Part shown: one piece after another, positions 14,260 to 21,238 of the stretch | How the letters are laid out: each line of letters opens with the position of its first letter | Numbering within the stretch: the stretch's first letter is position 1 | Assembly (NCBI RefSeq): GCF_000375485.1 | Contig: NZ_AQXE01000019.1 | Location: forward strand, 192 to 21,615 | Reading direction: 5' to 3' | Origin: Desulfovibrio oxyclinae DSM 11498 | GTDB taxonomy: Bacteria; Desulfobacterota; Desulfovibrionia; Desulfovibrionales; Desulfovibrionaceae | Length of the DNA stretch: 21,424 bases | Program-made: the position numbers and the translations under genes | Notes under the pieces: model-generated | Seen by the model: the letters and a program-made list of their open reading frames with translations, nothing else | Told to the model about the DNA's origin: nothing | Databases searched by the model: none

Positions 14260-15504
14260 ATGCGATCCTTCAGGCAGCTGCTCACTCTTCCGGCCCGCAT
14301 TCAGGGCATGGCGCTCACCGCAGTGTGGGCATACAAGCTGCGCTCGCTGTTCGTGGTCCTCGGCGTGGCCTTCGGCATCGCCTCCCTGACGCTCATCGTC
14401 ACCAGCGTGGACGGGGCCAACCGCATGGCCGTGCAGATCGTCGAAATGTTCGGCCACGACGCGGCCTTCGTGCTGGGCGGCAACATCAAGAAGAAAGCCG
14501 TGGGGATGCGCACCCTGACCCTGAGCCGCAACGATGCCCGGCGCATCAGACAGTCGCTGCCCGGCGCGTATCTGGTGGTGCCCATGCGCGCCAAGTTCGG
14601 CCTGACCATCAAATACCGCTCGGAAAACGATCAGGACGTGCCGGTCATCGGCGCCACTGCCGACTATGCCGAGGTCTGGAACTGGCCGCTTGTGGAAGGG
14701 CGCGACATCAGCCTCGAAGACAACGAACAGGGCGCGCGCGTGGCCCTGATCGGCAACACGCCAAGTGAAGCGCTGTTCAAGGGCGAGTCCCCGGTGGGTC
14801 GCTCCATCTTCATTGAAGGCATTCCCTTTCAGATCATCGGCCGCCTGAAGCATCGCGGCTTCACGGGCGGTCGTGGCGACATCGACAACCGTATCATCAT
14901 ACCGCTGAACACCCTCACTTCGCGCTTCAACATGGACCGGCAGTACTTCCGCGCCCTGCGCGTCAAGTTCCACGAGCCGGAATACATGGCGGCGCACACC
15001 GAGAACCTCCGCAGCTTCCTGCGCCACCTGCACGACCTCGCCCCCGACGAGGACGATGACTTCACCATCCTCACTGCCGACGAAGTGCTCAAGTTCCTGG
15101 CCATGTTCAAGGGCGGCCTGAGCGTTTTCCTCGGCGTCACGGCAGCCATCGCCATGCTCGTGGGCGGCTTCGTGCTGGCGAACCTGTTCTCCATCAGCGT
15201 CGGCGAACGCTCGCCCGAGATCGGCCTCAAGCGGGCCATGGGCGCACACAAGTCGCACATCATGTACCAGTTTCTGGTGGAGGCGTGCGTGCTGACGCTC
15301 ATTGGCGGGATCATCGGCCTCTTCCTCGGAATGGGCCTCGGCCAGATCCTTTCCCGGCTGGACATCCTCGAAATCCAGTTCTCGTGGAAAGCCTTCGGCA
15401 TGGCCATGGCCAGCGCGCTGGCCGTGGGTCTTGTCTTCGGCCTCAAGCCCGCCCGGCAGGCCGCCAACATGGATCCTATCGCCGCTCTCAAGGGCGGCGA
15501 GTAG
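14260..15504 (+). CDS. FtsX/MacB-family ABC transporter permease
   Basis: 414 residues from the ATG at 14260; no strong ribosome site is visible and a TTG at 14242 is a possible alternative. Layout of MacB-type permeases: first membrane helix (about 29-50, FVVLGVAFGIASLTLIVT), a long periplasmic domain (about 51-280), then three C-terminal helices with the conserved FtsX motifs SVGERSPEIGLKRAMGAHKSHI and PARQAANMDPIAALKGGE. Proteins of this family transmit ATP hydrolysis to the periplasm for lipoprotein or small-molecule export, or for peptidoglycan hydrolase control. No ATPase or membrane-fusion protein is adjacent, so the partner must be encoded elsewhere. It follows the HD-GYP gene by 54 bp and ends before a terminator. 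Confidence 0.88.
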   Translation: MRSFRQLLTLPARIQGMALTAVWAYKLRSLFVVLGVAFGIASLTLIVTSVDGANRMAVQIVEMFGHDAAFVLGGNIKKKAVGMRTLTLSRNDARRIRQSLPGAYLVVPMRAKFGLTIKYRSENDQDVPVIGATADYAEVWNWPLVEGRDISLEDNEQGARVALIGNTPSEALFKGESPVGRSIFIEGIPFQIIGRLKHRGFTGGRGDIDNRIIIPLNTLTSRFNMDRQYFRALRVKFHEPEYMAAHTENLRSFLRHLHDLAPDEDDDFTILTADEVLKFLAMFKGGLSVFLGVTAAIAMLVGGFVLANLFSISVGERSPEIGLKRAMGAHKSHIMYQFLVEACVLTLIGGIIGLFLGMGLGQILSRLDILEIQFSWKAFGMAMASALAVGLVFGLKPARQAANMDPIAALKGGE

Positions 15505-15531
15505 CCCTACCGCCTTCCCGGAACTCGCTTT

Positions 15532-15556
15532 CCTCCCTGCAAGGGAGGGCTTTTCC
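15532..15556 (+). terminator. Intrinsic terminator after the permease gene
   Basis: CCTCCCT-GCA-AGGGAGG hairpin followed by GCTTTTCC, 27 bp beyond the permease stop codon. Confidence 0.7.
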
Positions 15557-15639
15557 TGCATTCCATTAATAATTCCCGTACGCCTGCAGCGTGATATTGT
15601 CGAAATACCCCTTTCGCTCGTTTTTTTGGCATACCCCGC

Positions 15640-15668
15640 TTGACACCTATACCCCGTATGGGTATCTA
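15640..15668 (+). promoter_or_regulatory. Sigma70-type promoter of the sulfur-respiration operon
   Basis: A perfect -35 box TTGACA (15640-15645) and a -10 box TATCTA (15663-15668) separated by 17 bases. The start would fall near 15675, about 85 nt before the cytochrome gene. The spacer contains a palindrome described separately. Confidence 0.7.
15649..15665 (+). promoter_or_regulatory. CsoR/CstR-like operator in the promoter spacer
   Basis: ATACCCCGTATGGGTAT is a near-perfect inverted repeat (ATACCC/GGGTAT) lying between and overlapping the -35 and -10 boxes, where binding would block polymerase. G/C-tract palindromes flanked by AT/TA are typical of CsoR-family operators, and the CstR branch senses persulfides. 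Further ATACCCC half-sites occur at 15605-15611 and 15631-15637. The regulator gene is not in the window. Confidence 0.5.
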
Positions 15669-15759
15669 GGAAGCAAGAGTTGTAAGCAATGGATGCGGGC
15701 AAGAATCAGGCTGGGGGGCCGATCCGCATCCTGAAAACAATTAAAATCAGGAGGTTCTC

Positions 15760-16083
15760 GTGAACCGCAAGTTCGTGACCATCATCGGTGCAGTGCTTCT
15801 GACCATGGCCGTGGCTTCCATGGCCTTCGCATTCGGCGGCGGCAACCCGCGCAAGGGAAAGTTCCTGTGGCGCAAGAATTGCCGTACCTGCCACGCCCCT
15901 AACGGCTCGGCGGCCGACCTGAACCCCGCCGACAAAACACAGGCGGAGTGGACCAAGATTTTCGAATCCGGCGAGATCCCCTGCAAGAGCGACTGGACCG
16001 TCGGCGATCAGGACGTGAACGACATCTTCACCTATCTGCACGACTACGCGAAGGATTCCCCGACGCCCGCCAAGTGCAGCTAA
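15760..16083 (+). CDS. Periplasmic monohaem c-type cytochrome
   Basis: 107 residues starting at GTG, 3-4 bases after a strong AGGAGG. Sec signal peptide (about 1-24, VTIIGAVLLTMAVASMAFA), then one haem-binding CRTCH (41-45) followed by APNG, as in class I cytochromes. The mature part contains no Met at all, so the usual distal ligand is missing; His94 or one of the extra Cys (75, 106) might serve. It is the first gene of the operon and lies 64 bp before the Mo-subunit gene, so it probably passes electrons to or from that periplasmic enzyme. Class assignment is secure; its redox partner is inferred. Confidence 0.88.
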   Translation: MNRKFVTIIGAVLLTMAVASMAFAFGGGNPRKGKFLWRKNCRTCHAPNGSAADLNPADKTQAEWTKIFESGEIPCKSDWTVGDQDVNDIFTYLHDYAKDSPTPAKCS

Positions 16084-16147
16084 ACGGCATCGTTTCCGGC
16101 GGGGGCCACGCGCTCCCGCCGAACCAGCCTCATTCAAAGGGGGTTCC

Positions 16148-18343
16148 ATGGCGGACGCAAGGAAGGCAAAGGGCATGAACAGGCGCGACTTCTTCAAGGC
16201 CACCGGACTGGCCGCGGCGGCTGCCGCGGGCGGCACCATCGGCGGTCTCAAGCCCGCCAAGGCCCGGGCAGCCACACCAGCGCCCGACTGGCAGTCGCAC
16301 TTCTCGGCCTGCGACATGTGTTTCAACAAGTGCGGCCTCATTGCCCGCGTCGAAAACGGCGTGGTCAAGAAGCTCGATCCCAATCCCAAGTTTCTCAAGT
16401 CCCGGGGAATGCTTTGCGCGCGCGGCAACGCGGGCGTGGCACAGCTCTATGATCCCGACCGGCTCAAGTATCCCCTGCTTCGCAAGGGTGAGCGCGGCGA
16501 GGGCAAGTGGCAGCGCATCCCGTGGGACGAGGCCATCGACCTGATGGCCGAACGCATGCAGGGAATCCGCGAGAAGTATACCCCCTGCGGGCATCTCTTC
16601 AGCGCCGGATCGGACCTGCAGAGTAAGTTCGTGTCCCGCTTCGGCGAGGTTTACGGTTCCTACAACATCACCTCCCACGAGTCCCTGTGCCTGCTCAGCG
16701 GCAACCGGGCCTTCCTGGACACTTTCGGCGAGGTGCCGTTCGCGGACGTGCTCAACTCCAAGTACATCATCATGGCCGGCGCCAACCGCTTCGAGGCGCT
16801 GGTCACGCCGGATTCCATGGACCTCATGACCGCCATGCAGAACGGCTGCAAGCTCGTGGTGCTCGACCCGCGTTTCACCAAGACCGCGGCGCTGGCCAAC
16901 GAGTGGCATCCCATCCGGCCCGGCACGGACATGGCCTTCATGCTGGCGCTGATGCACGTTATCATCAACGAAAAGCGTTACGACCAACAGTGGATCAAGG
17001 AAAAGACCCACGGGTTCGACCAGCTTGCCAAGCATGTGCAGCAGTATACTCCGGAATACGCGGCCGGCGAATGCGGCATCCCGCGCGAGGACATCGTGCG
17101 CATAGCCCGCGAGCTGGCCGACGCCGCTCCGGAATCCATGGTCTACCCCGGCCGCCGCAGTTCGGATTACGAGGACTCCACCCAGATTCGGCGCAGCTTC
17201 GCGCTGCTCAACGGCATCCTCGGCAACTGGGACCGCCCCGGCGGCCTGCTCGCCGCACGACAGGTGGGGCTCAAGGGCGTGCCCTATACCGCCCCGTGGT
17301 ATGACGACAACCCGTGGGACCGCGTGGATGGCGGCGTGGTGCCCGGCCTGTTCGAGCACGAAGGCTCCTTCGTCATCACCCGCGACAGGGTGCTCAAGAA
17401 CGAGCCATATCCGGTCAAGGGCTGGTTCGTTTACAAGACCAACCCCATGGCCACCGCGCCCAACCGCAACAAGACCATCGAGATGGCCAAGCACATGGAC
17501 TTCATGACCGTGGTGGACATCGCCATGAGCGACACCGCGTGGATGGCCGACCTTGTGCTCCCCGCGCCCAGCTATCTGGAACGCACCGACCCCTGCGCCG
17601 GACTTCAGGGCTCCGTGGCCTGCGCCTGCGTGGTCAAGCGCGACCCCGTCGTCCCTGCCATGTACGAGAGCCGCCCTGTCTTCGACGTGCTCAAGCAGGT
17701 TGCCGGAAAGCTTGATCTCGGCGAATTCTTCGATTTCACCATCGAGGAATTCCGCGAGCAGCAGCTGCGCGAACTGCCCGACGCCGAAGAGGCGCTGAAT
17801 CGTGACGGCGTCTACTACAATCCGAGCAAGGTCTATGGCCTCTACGACGGCAAGATCTACAAGACCAGCAGCCACAAGATAGACCTGTTCAACGAACGCT
17901 ATGAGCAGATGGGCGTTGCGCCCCTGCCCGCCTACAATCCGCCCGCCAAGGTGCCGAAGAACCGCTTCCGCATGGTGGTGGGCCGCAGCGCCGTGTACAC
18001 GCAGGGCTCCACCGGAAACAACAGCCTACTGCACCAGCTCACGCCCACCAACACGCTGTGGCTCAACCCGGAGGCGGCCTCGCGTCTGGGCATTGCCGAC
18101 GGCGACCCCGTGGAGGTCTCCAGCTCCGTGGGCCGCGGCGAGCTCAAGGCCCGCGTCACGCATGAGATCCGCGAGGACACGGTGTACATGCTCAGCGGCT
18201 TCGGGACGCTCTCCACGCAGCTCTCGCTGACCCACGACAACGGGGCCAGCATCAACAATCTGCTGGAGGACGATTACGATCAGGTCTCCGGCAACGCCGC
18301 CATGCACACCACGCTGGTGACCGTAACAAGGAAGGTGAGCTGA
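16148..18343 (+). CDS. Tat-exported molybdopterin oxidoreductase, thiosulfate/polysulfide reductase-like catalytic subunit
   Basis: 731 residues. A Tat signal (NRRDFFKATG, residues 11-20, then an Ala-rich stretch) exports the folded enzyme. The [4Fe-4S] site is Cys55, 58, 62 and 90 (CDMCFNKC ... GMLCARG). A Cys at 181 (HESLCLLSGNRAF) is placed to be the Mo ligand, and no selenocysteine codon is seen. The C-terminal molybdopterin dinucleotide domain is present (about 610-725). Length and motifs fit the PsrA/PhsA group of the DMSO-reductase family. An ATG at 16175 would give a shorter leader, but the first ATG has AAGGGGG correctly placed. The stop overlaps the next start by one base. Substrate (thiosulfate, polysulfide or tetrathionate) is inferred from the rhodanese gene. 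Confidence 0.88.
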   Translation: MADARKAKGMNRRDFFKATGLAAAAAAGGTIGGLKPAKARAATPAPDWQSHFSACDMCFNKCGLIARVENGVVKKLDPNPKFLKSRGMLCARGNAGVAQLYDPDRLKYPLLRKGERGEGKWQRIPWDEAIDLMAERMQGIREKYTPCGHLFSAGSDLQSKFVSRFGEVYGSYNITSHESLCLLSGNRAFLDTFGEVPFADVLNSKYIIMAGANRFEALVTPDSMDLMTAMQNGCKLVVLDPRFTKTAALANEWHPIRPGTDMAFMLALMHVIINEKRYDQQWIKEKTHGFDQLAKHVQQYTPEYAAGECGIPREDIVRIARELADAAPESMVYPGRRSSDYEDSTQIRRSFALLNGILGNWDRPGGLLAARQVGLKGVPYTAPWYDDNPWDRVDGGVVPGLFEHEGSFVITRDRVLKNEPYPVKGWFVYKTNPMATAPNRNKTIEMAKHMDFMTVVDIAMSDTAWMADLVLPAPSYLERTDPCAGLQGSVACACVVKRDPVVPAMYESRPVFDVLKQVAGKLDLGEFFDFTIEEFREQQLRELPDAEEALNRDGVYYNPSKVYGLYDGKIYKTSSHKIDLFNERYEQMGVAPLPAYNPPAKVPKNRFRMVVGRSAVYTQGSTGNNSLLHQLTPTNTLWLNPEAASRLGIADGDPVEVSSSVGRGELKARVTHEIREDTVYMLSGFGTLSTQLSLTHDNGASINNLLEDDYDQVSGNAAMHTTLVTVTRKVS

Positions 18344-19086
18344 TGGCACGCAAACTCGCAATGGTAATCGACGCGTCCAAGTGCATCGACTGCAAGGGAT
18401 GCATGGTGTCCTGCAAGGTCGCCAACGGCGTGCCCGAGGAGCACTGGCGCAACTGGATCAAGCCCACCGAACCCCAATTCGGTCCCGGCAGGCGGCCTTC
18501 CATCCGCTTTCAGCCCGGCGGCTGCATGCACTGCGACAAGCCCACCTGCGTGGAGGCCTGCCCCACCGGCGCCACCTTCAAGGACAAGGAAACGGGCGAA
18601 GTGGTCATCGACAAGGACCTGTGCATCGGCTGCGGCAACTGCATCCCGGCCTGTCCGTACGACGCCCGCTACCGCAACCCGGTGAGCAGGAAGGCCGACA
18701 AGTGCAACTACTGCCCCGAACGCAGGGCGGCCGGACTCGAACCCGCCTGCGTGGACACCTGTCCCACCAAGGCACGCGTGTTCGGCGATATCAACGACCC
18801 GGATTCCGAGGCCTCCAGGCTGCTTCGGGAGAACAAGCCCCGCGTGCAGGTGGTGGTCAACGAGGCCACGAACACCAAGCCCAACATGTACTACATCGGA
18901 TCGCCCGGAGACGCGGCATGGCCCAGAAAGGCCGTGGTGCCCTCCAGCATGGTGGCCATGAAGGAGGCCGCGCCGCTGGTCAAGGGACTGGTGGGGCTGA
19001 CCGGCCTCGGTGTGCTGGCCATGCTCGGCAGACAGCTCTTTGCCGGAGACTCCGGGGATTCTCACGAGGAGGACCGTCATGGCTAG
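18343..19086 (+). CDS. Four-cluster [4Fe-4S] electron-transfer subunit with C-terminal anchor
   Basis: 247 residues. Sixteen cysteines form four [4Fe-4S] motifs: 14/17/20/24, 61/64/69/73, 94/97/100/104 and 121/124/136/140, the PsrB/PhsB/DmsB arrangement. There is no signal peptide, so it should be exported bound to the Tat-bearing catalytic subunit. Unlike the shortest relatives it continues into a hydrophobic helix (about 210-233, PLVKGLVGLTGLGVLAMLG), probably a membrane anchor as in FdnH-type subunits. It starts in a TGATG overlap with the Mo subunit and overlaps the cytochrome b gene by 8 bp, indicating tight coupling. It carries electrons between the cytochrome b and the Mo centre. Confidence 0.93.
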   Translation: MARKLAMVIDASKCIDCKGCMVSCKVANGVPEEHWRNWIKPTEPQFGPGRRPSIRFQPGGCMHCDKPTCVEACPTGATFKDKETGEVVIDKDLCIGCGNCIPACPYDARYRNPVSRKADKCNYCPERRAAGLEPACVDTCPTKARVFGDINDPDSEASRLLRENKPRVQVVVNEATNTKPNMYYIGSPGDAAWPRKAVVPSSMVAMKEAAPLVKGLVGLTGLGVLAMLGRQLFAGDSGDSHEEDRHG

Positions 19087-19804
19087 ACAGTTCAAGCGCC
19101 ACGACCGTTCCGACATATTCATCCACTGGTTCAACGCCGCCTGCTGGCTGCTGTTGCTCATCACGGGCATCGGCCTGATCAGCAACCCGGCCATCGACCC
19201 GCTCGGTTCCGGATATCCCGAGGCCATGCGCTCGCTCGTGGGCGGCGGGGCCAATCTGCTGGCCATCCACGAGGTCATCGGCTTCGTCTGGATTCTGGGC
19301 TTCATCTGGTATCTGGCCGTGAACGCCCGCGGCGCCGGTTTCTTCCTGAAGGAGGTCTTTATGGTCTCCCCGGCTCGCGACATGGCCTGGATGCTCAAGA
19401 AGATGGTGCTCATGACGCTGGGCCCCAAGCCGCTGAAGATGATCGGCGTCAACCCCGAGCTGCCGGAACAGGGCTTCTACAACATGGGCCAGAAGGCCTT
19501 CGCGCAGGCCAGCGTGGCCGGGGGGGTCGTCATCGCCGTCACCGGCGTGATCATGTTCCTGTCCGACAAGACCTTCGGCGCGGAGGCAACCGGCATCGTG
19601 AGCTGGGCCGTGACCCTGCACTTCATCGCGGTGGGCGTGGTCTTCGCCGGACTGTTGGTGCACATCTACATGGCCGCCATCAGCCCTGAGGAACGCCCCG
19701 GCTTCCGCTCCATGTTCACGGGCCACGTTCCCGAGAACTACGCCAGACATCACCACGGACTGTGGTACGAAAAGGTACGCTCCGCTCCCGAAAACGACGG
19801 GTAG
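19079..19804 (+). CDS. Membrane cytochrome b subunit (formate dehydrogenase gamma / PhsC type)
   Basis: 241 residues from the ATG at 19079, which lies inside the previous gene's end and follows GAGGAGGA. About four membrane helices: 14-36 (FIHWFNAACWLLLLITGIGLI), 60-82 (LAIHEVIGFVWILGFIWYLA), 142-164 (VAGGVVIAVTGVIMFLS) and 178-203 (LHFIAVGVVFAGLLVHIYMA). Histidines in helices 1, 2 and 4 (HW, IHE, LHF, VHI) are placed to bind two b haems as in FdnI-like subunits. It should oxidise menaquinol and pass electrons to the iron-sulfur subunit. The C-terminal HHHGLWYEK tail is hydrophilic. Exact helix limits are by eye. Confidence 0.88.
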   Translation: MARQFKRHDRSDIFIHWFNAACWLLLLITGIGLISNPAIDPLGSGYPEAMRSLVGGGANLLAIHEVIGFVWILGFIWYLAVNARGAGFFLKEVFMVSPARDMAWMLKKMVLMTLGPKPLKMIGVNPELPEQGFYNMGQKAFAQASVAGGVVIAVTGVIMFLSDKTFGAEATGIVSWAVTLHFIAVGVVFAGLLVHIYMAAISPEERPGFRSMFTGHVPENYARHHHGLWYEKVRSAPENDG

Positions 19805-19875
19805 CGGCGGATAATAGAGGGACCAAGGGGCCGTCGCCGCACGGCGGTCCCGCCAACCGAGAGGAAGGGATTTTT

Positions 19876-20976
19876 ATGATGAAGCGACTCACCTACGCGT
19901 TCGCCATGCTCATGGCGCTGGCACTGGTCTCCGGCTGCACCGCGGCCAAGACCACCACGGCGGAGACTCCCGCCTTCACCCAGTACACGGACCTCGTGGA
20001 CTACGACTTTGTGGCGCAGTACGCCAAGATGCCCAAGCCCGAAGGCGTGATGATCATCGACTCGCGCCCCTACAAGACCAAGTACGTCAAGGGATTCATC
20101 CCCACCGCCGAGAGCATTCCGGCATCGCAGTTCGACAAGATGACCGACAAGCTGCCCGAGGACAAGAACACCCTGCTGATCTTCTACTGCGGCGGCCTGC
20201 ACTGTCCGCTGTCCCATAAGTCCGCCTATGCCGCGGAAAAGCTCGGCTACACCAACATCAAGGTCTACGCCGAAGGTTTCCCCAACTGGAAGAAGAACGC
20301 CGACTACTACTCCGTTGGCATGGAAGCCGTTAAGAACATGATGGCCGAAGGCGAGCCGTACCTGCTGGTGGACTCCCGTCCGCACCGCAAGTTCCTCAAG
20401 GGCGCCGTGCCTTCCGCAGTGAACATCCCGGACACCCAGTTCGACAAGTTCAAGGGAATGCTGCCCGTGGACAAGTCCACCAAGCTGGTCTTCTACTGCG
20501 GCGGATTCCATTGCCCGCTGTCCCACAAGTCCGCCGTCAAGGCCAAGGCCATGGGGTACGAGCACGTTGTCACCGCTGAAGCGGGCTACCCCGGCTGGAA
20601 GGAACTCTACGGCGCAGGCGGCGCAGTGGAAGTCTCCGGCGGCGCAGCCGAAGGCTCCATCGACACCCAGCAGTTCCTGAACATTCTGGACGAAAATCCC
20701 GACAAGATCACGATCGTGGACGTGCGCACCCCCGAGGAATATGCGGCCGGGCATTTCCCCACCGCCATCAACATCCCCGTGGACGAGCTTGAGGACCGGG
20801 CCGACGAAGTGCCCACCGACAAGCCCATCGTGTTCTCCTGCGCCTCCGGCGCCCGCGCCGGCGAAGCCTACTTCATGTTCACGTTTGCGCGCCCTGAAGT
20901 GGAAGAGGTCTACTACCTCGAAGCCAGCAACCACTTCGAAAGCGACAACTCCTATGAAGTGAAGGCCAACAAGTAA
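19876..20976 (+). CDS. Lipoprotein with three rhodanese domains
   Basis: 366 residues from the ATG at 19876 (a second ATG follows directly; GAGGAAGGG lies upstream). The frame extends 38 codons further up but without a start site or signal. A lipoprotein signal ends at LVSGC (Cys21), so it should be anchored in the periplasm. Three rhodanese domains: about 35-140 (active loop YCGGLHCPLSHKS, Cys105), 145-245 (YCGGFHCPLSHKS, Cys208), and 262-360 (SCASGARAGEA, Cys322). The first two loops are nearly identical and carry a second Cys and a His. Rhodaneses transfer sulfane sulfur through a Cys persulfide. As last gene of the operon it probably delivers or accepts sulfur for the Mo enzyme. Confidence 0.93.
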   Translation: MMKRLTYAFAMLMALALVSGCTAAKTTTAETPAFTQYTDLVDYDFVAQYAKMPKPEGVMIIDSRPYKTKYVKGFIPTAESIPASQFDKMTDKLPEDKNTLLIFYCGGLHCPLSHKSAYAAEKLGYTNIKVYAEGFPNWKKNADYYSVGMEAVKNMMAEGEPYLLVDSRPHRKFLKGAVPSAVNIPDTQFDKFKGMLPVDKSTKLVFYCGGFHCPLSHKSAVKAKAMGYEHVVTAEAGYPGWKELYGAGGAVEVSGGAAEGSIDTQQFLNILDENPDKITIVDVRTPEEYAAGHFPTAINIPVDELEDRADEVPTDKPIVFSCASGARAGEAYFMFTFARPEVEEVYYLEASNHFESDNSYEVKANK

Positions 20977-20984
20977 CCAAACGC

Positions 20985-21018
20985 GGAGCCGGGCCGAAAC
21001 GCCCGGCTCCAAAATTTT
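20985..21018 (+). terminator. Terminator of the sulfur-respiration operon
   Basis: A 10-bp perfect stem GGAGCCGGGC/GCCCGGCTCC with a 6-base loop, followed by AAAATTTT, 9 bp after the rhodanese stop codon. Confidence 0.85.
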
Positions 21019-21031
21019 CAGGGGGTTCGCC

Positions 21032-21214
21032 ATGTCCCTGCGCCTCGCCGCCGTCCTGTTCGCCGTCATTGTCGCGGTATCGGGCACGACAGCCATCCCG
21101 ACCTTCGCCGCACCATGGCCCGAACAGGCGGCGCGCGAGGCGAAGCAGGGTGGATACTCCCTTGTGGACACCTGGATTGCCCTAGGGTTTTCTTGGACAC
21201 CGAATTGGGCGTAA
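21032..21214 (+). pseudogene. Secreted protein gene, interrupted after its signal peptide by an insertion sequence
   Basis: The frame starts at an ATG behind AGGGGG, encodes a Sec signal peptide (about 1-26, LRLAAVLFAVIVAVSGTTA, cleavage near TFA-A) and about 23 further residues (PWPEQAAREAKQGGYSLVDT), then runs into IS sequence and stops at 21214. SLVDT may be the start of a rhodanese-type domain, as in similar secreted proteins placed beside sulfur genes, but too little remains to be sure. The host part probably ends between 21175 and 21185; the last residues (ALGFSWTPNWA) would be encoded by the IS. The remainder should lie beyond the right edge of the window. Confidence 0.65.
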
Positions 21215-21238
21215 CAAACGTCCAGGAGGTGACCGACA

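Noticed and set aside
15628..15645. Sigma54-like TTGGCATACCCCGCTTGAC before the cytochrome gene
   Set aside because: TTG is shifted by two bases and the -12 GC is absent at the required spacing; the TTGACA/TATCTA promoter fits better.
16130..17875. 581-residue minus-strand ORF opposite the Mo subunit
   Set aside because: The Tat signal, cluster Cys and family motifs are all on the plus strand; the minus frame is open only because of GC-rich third positions.
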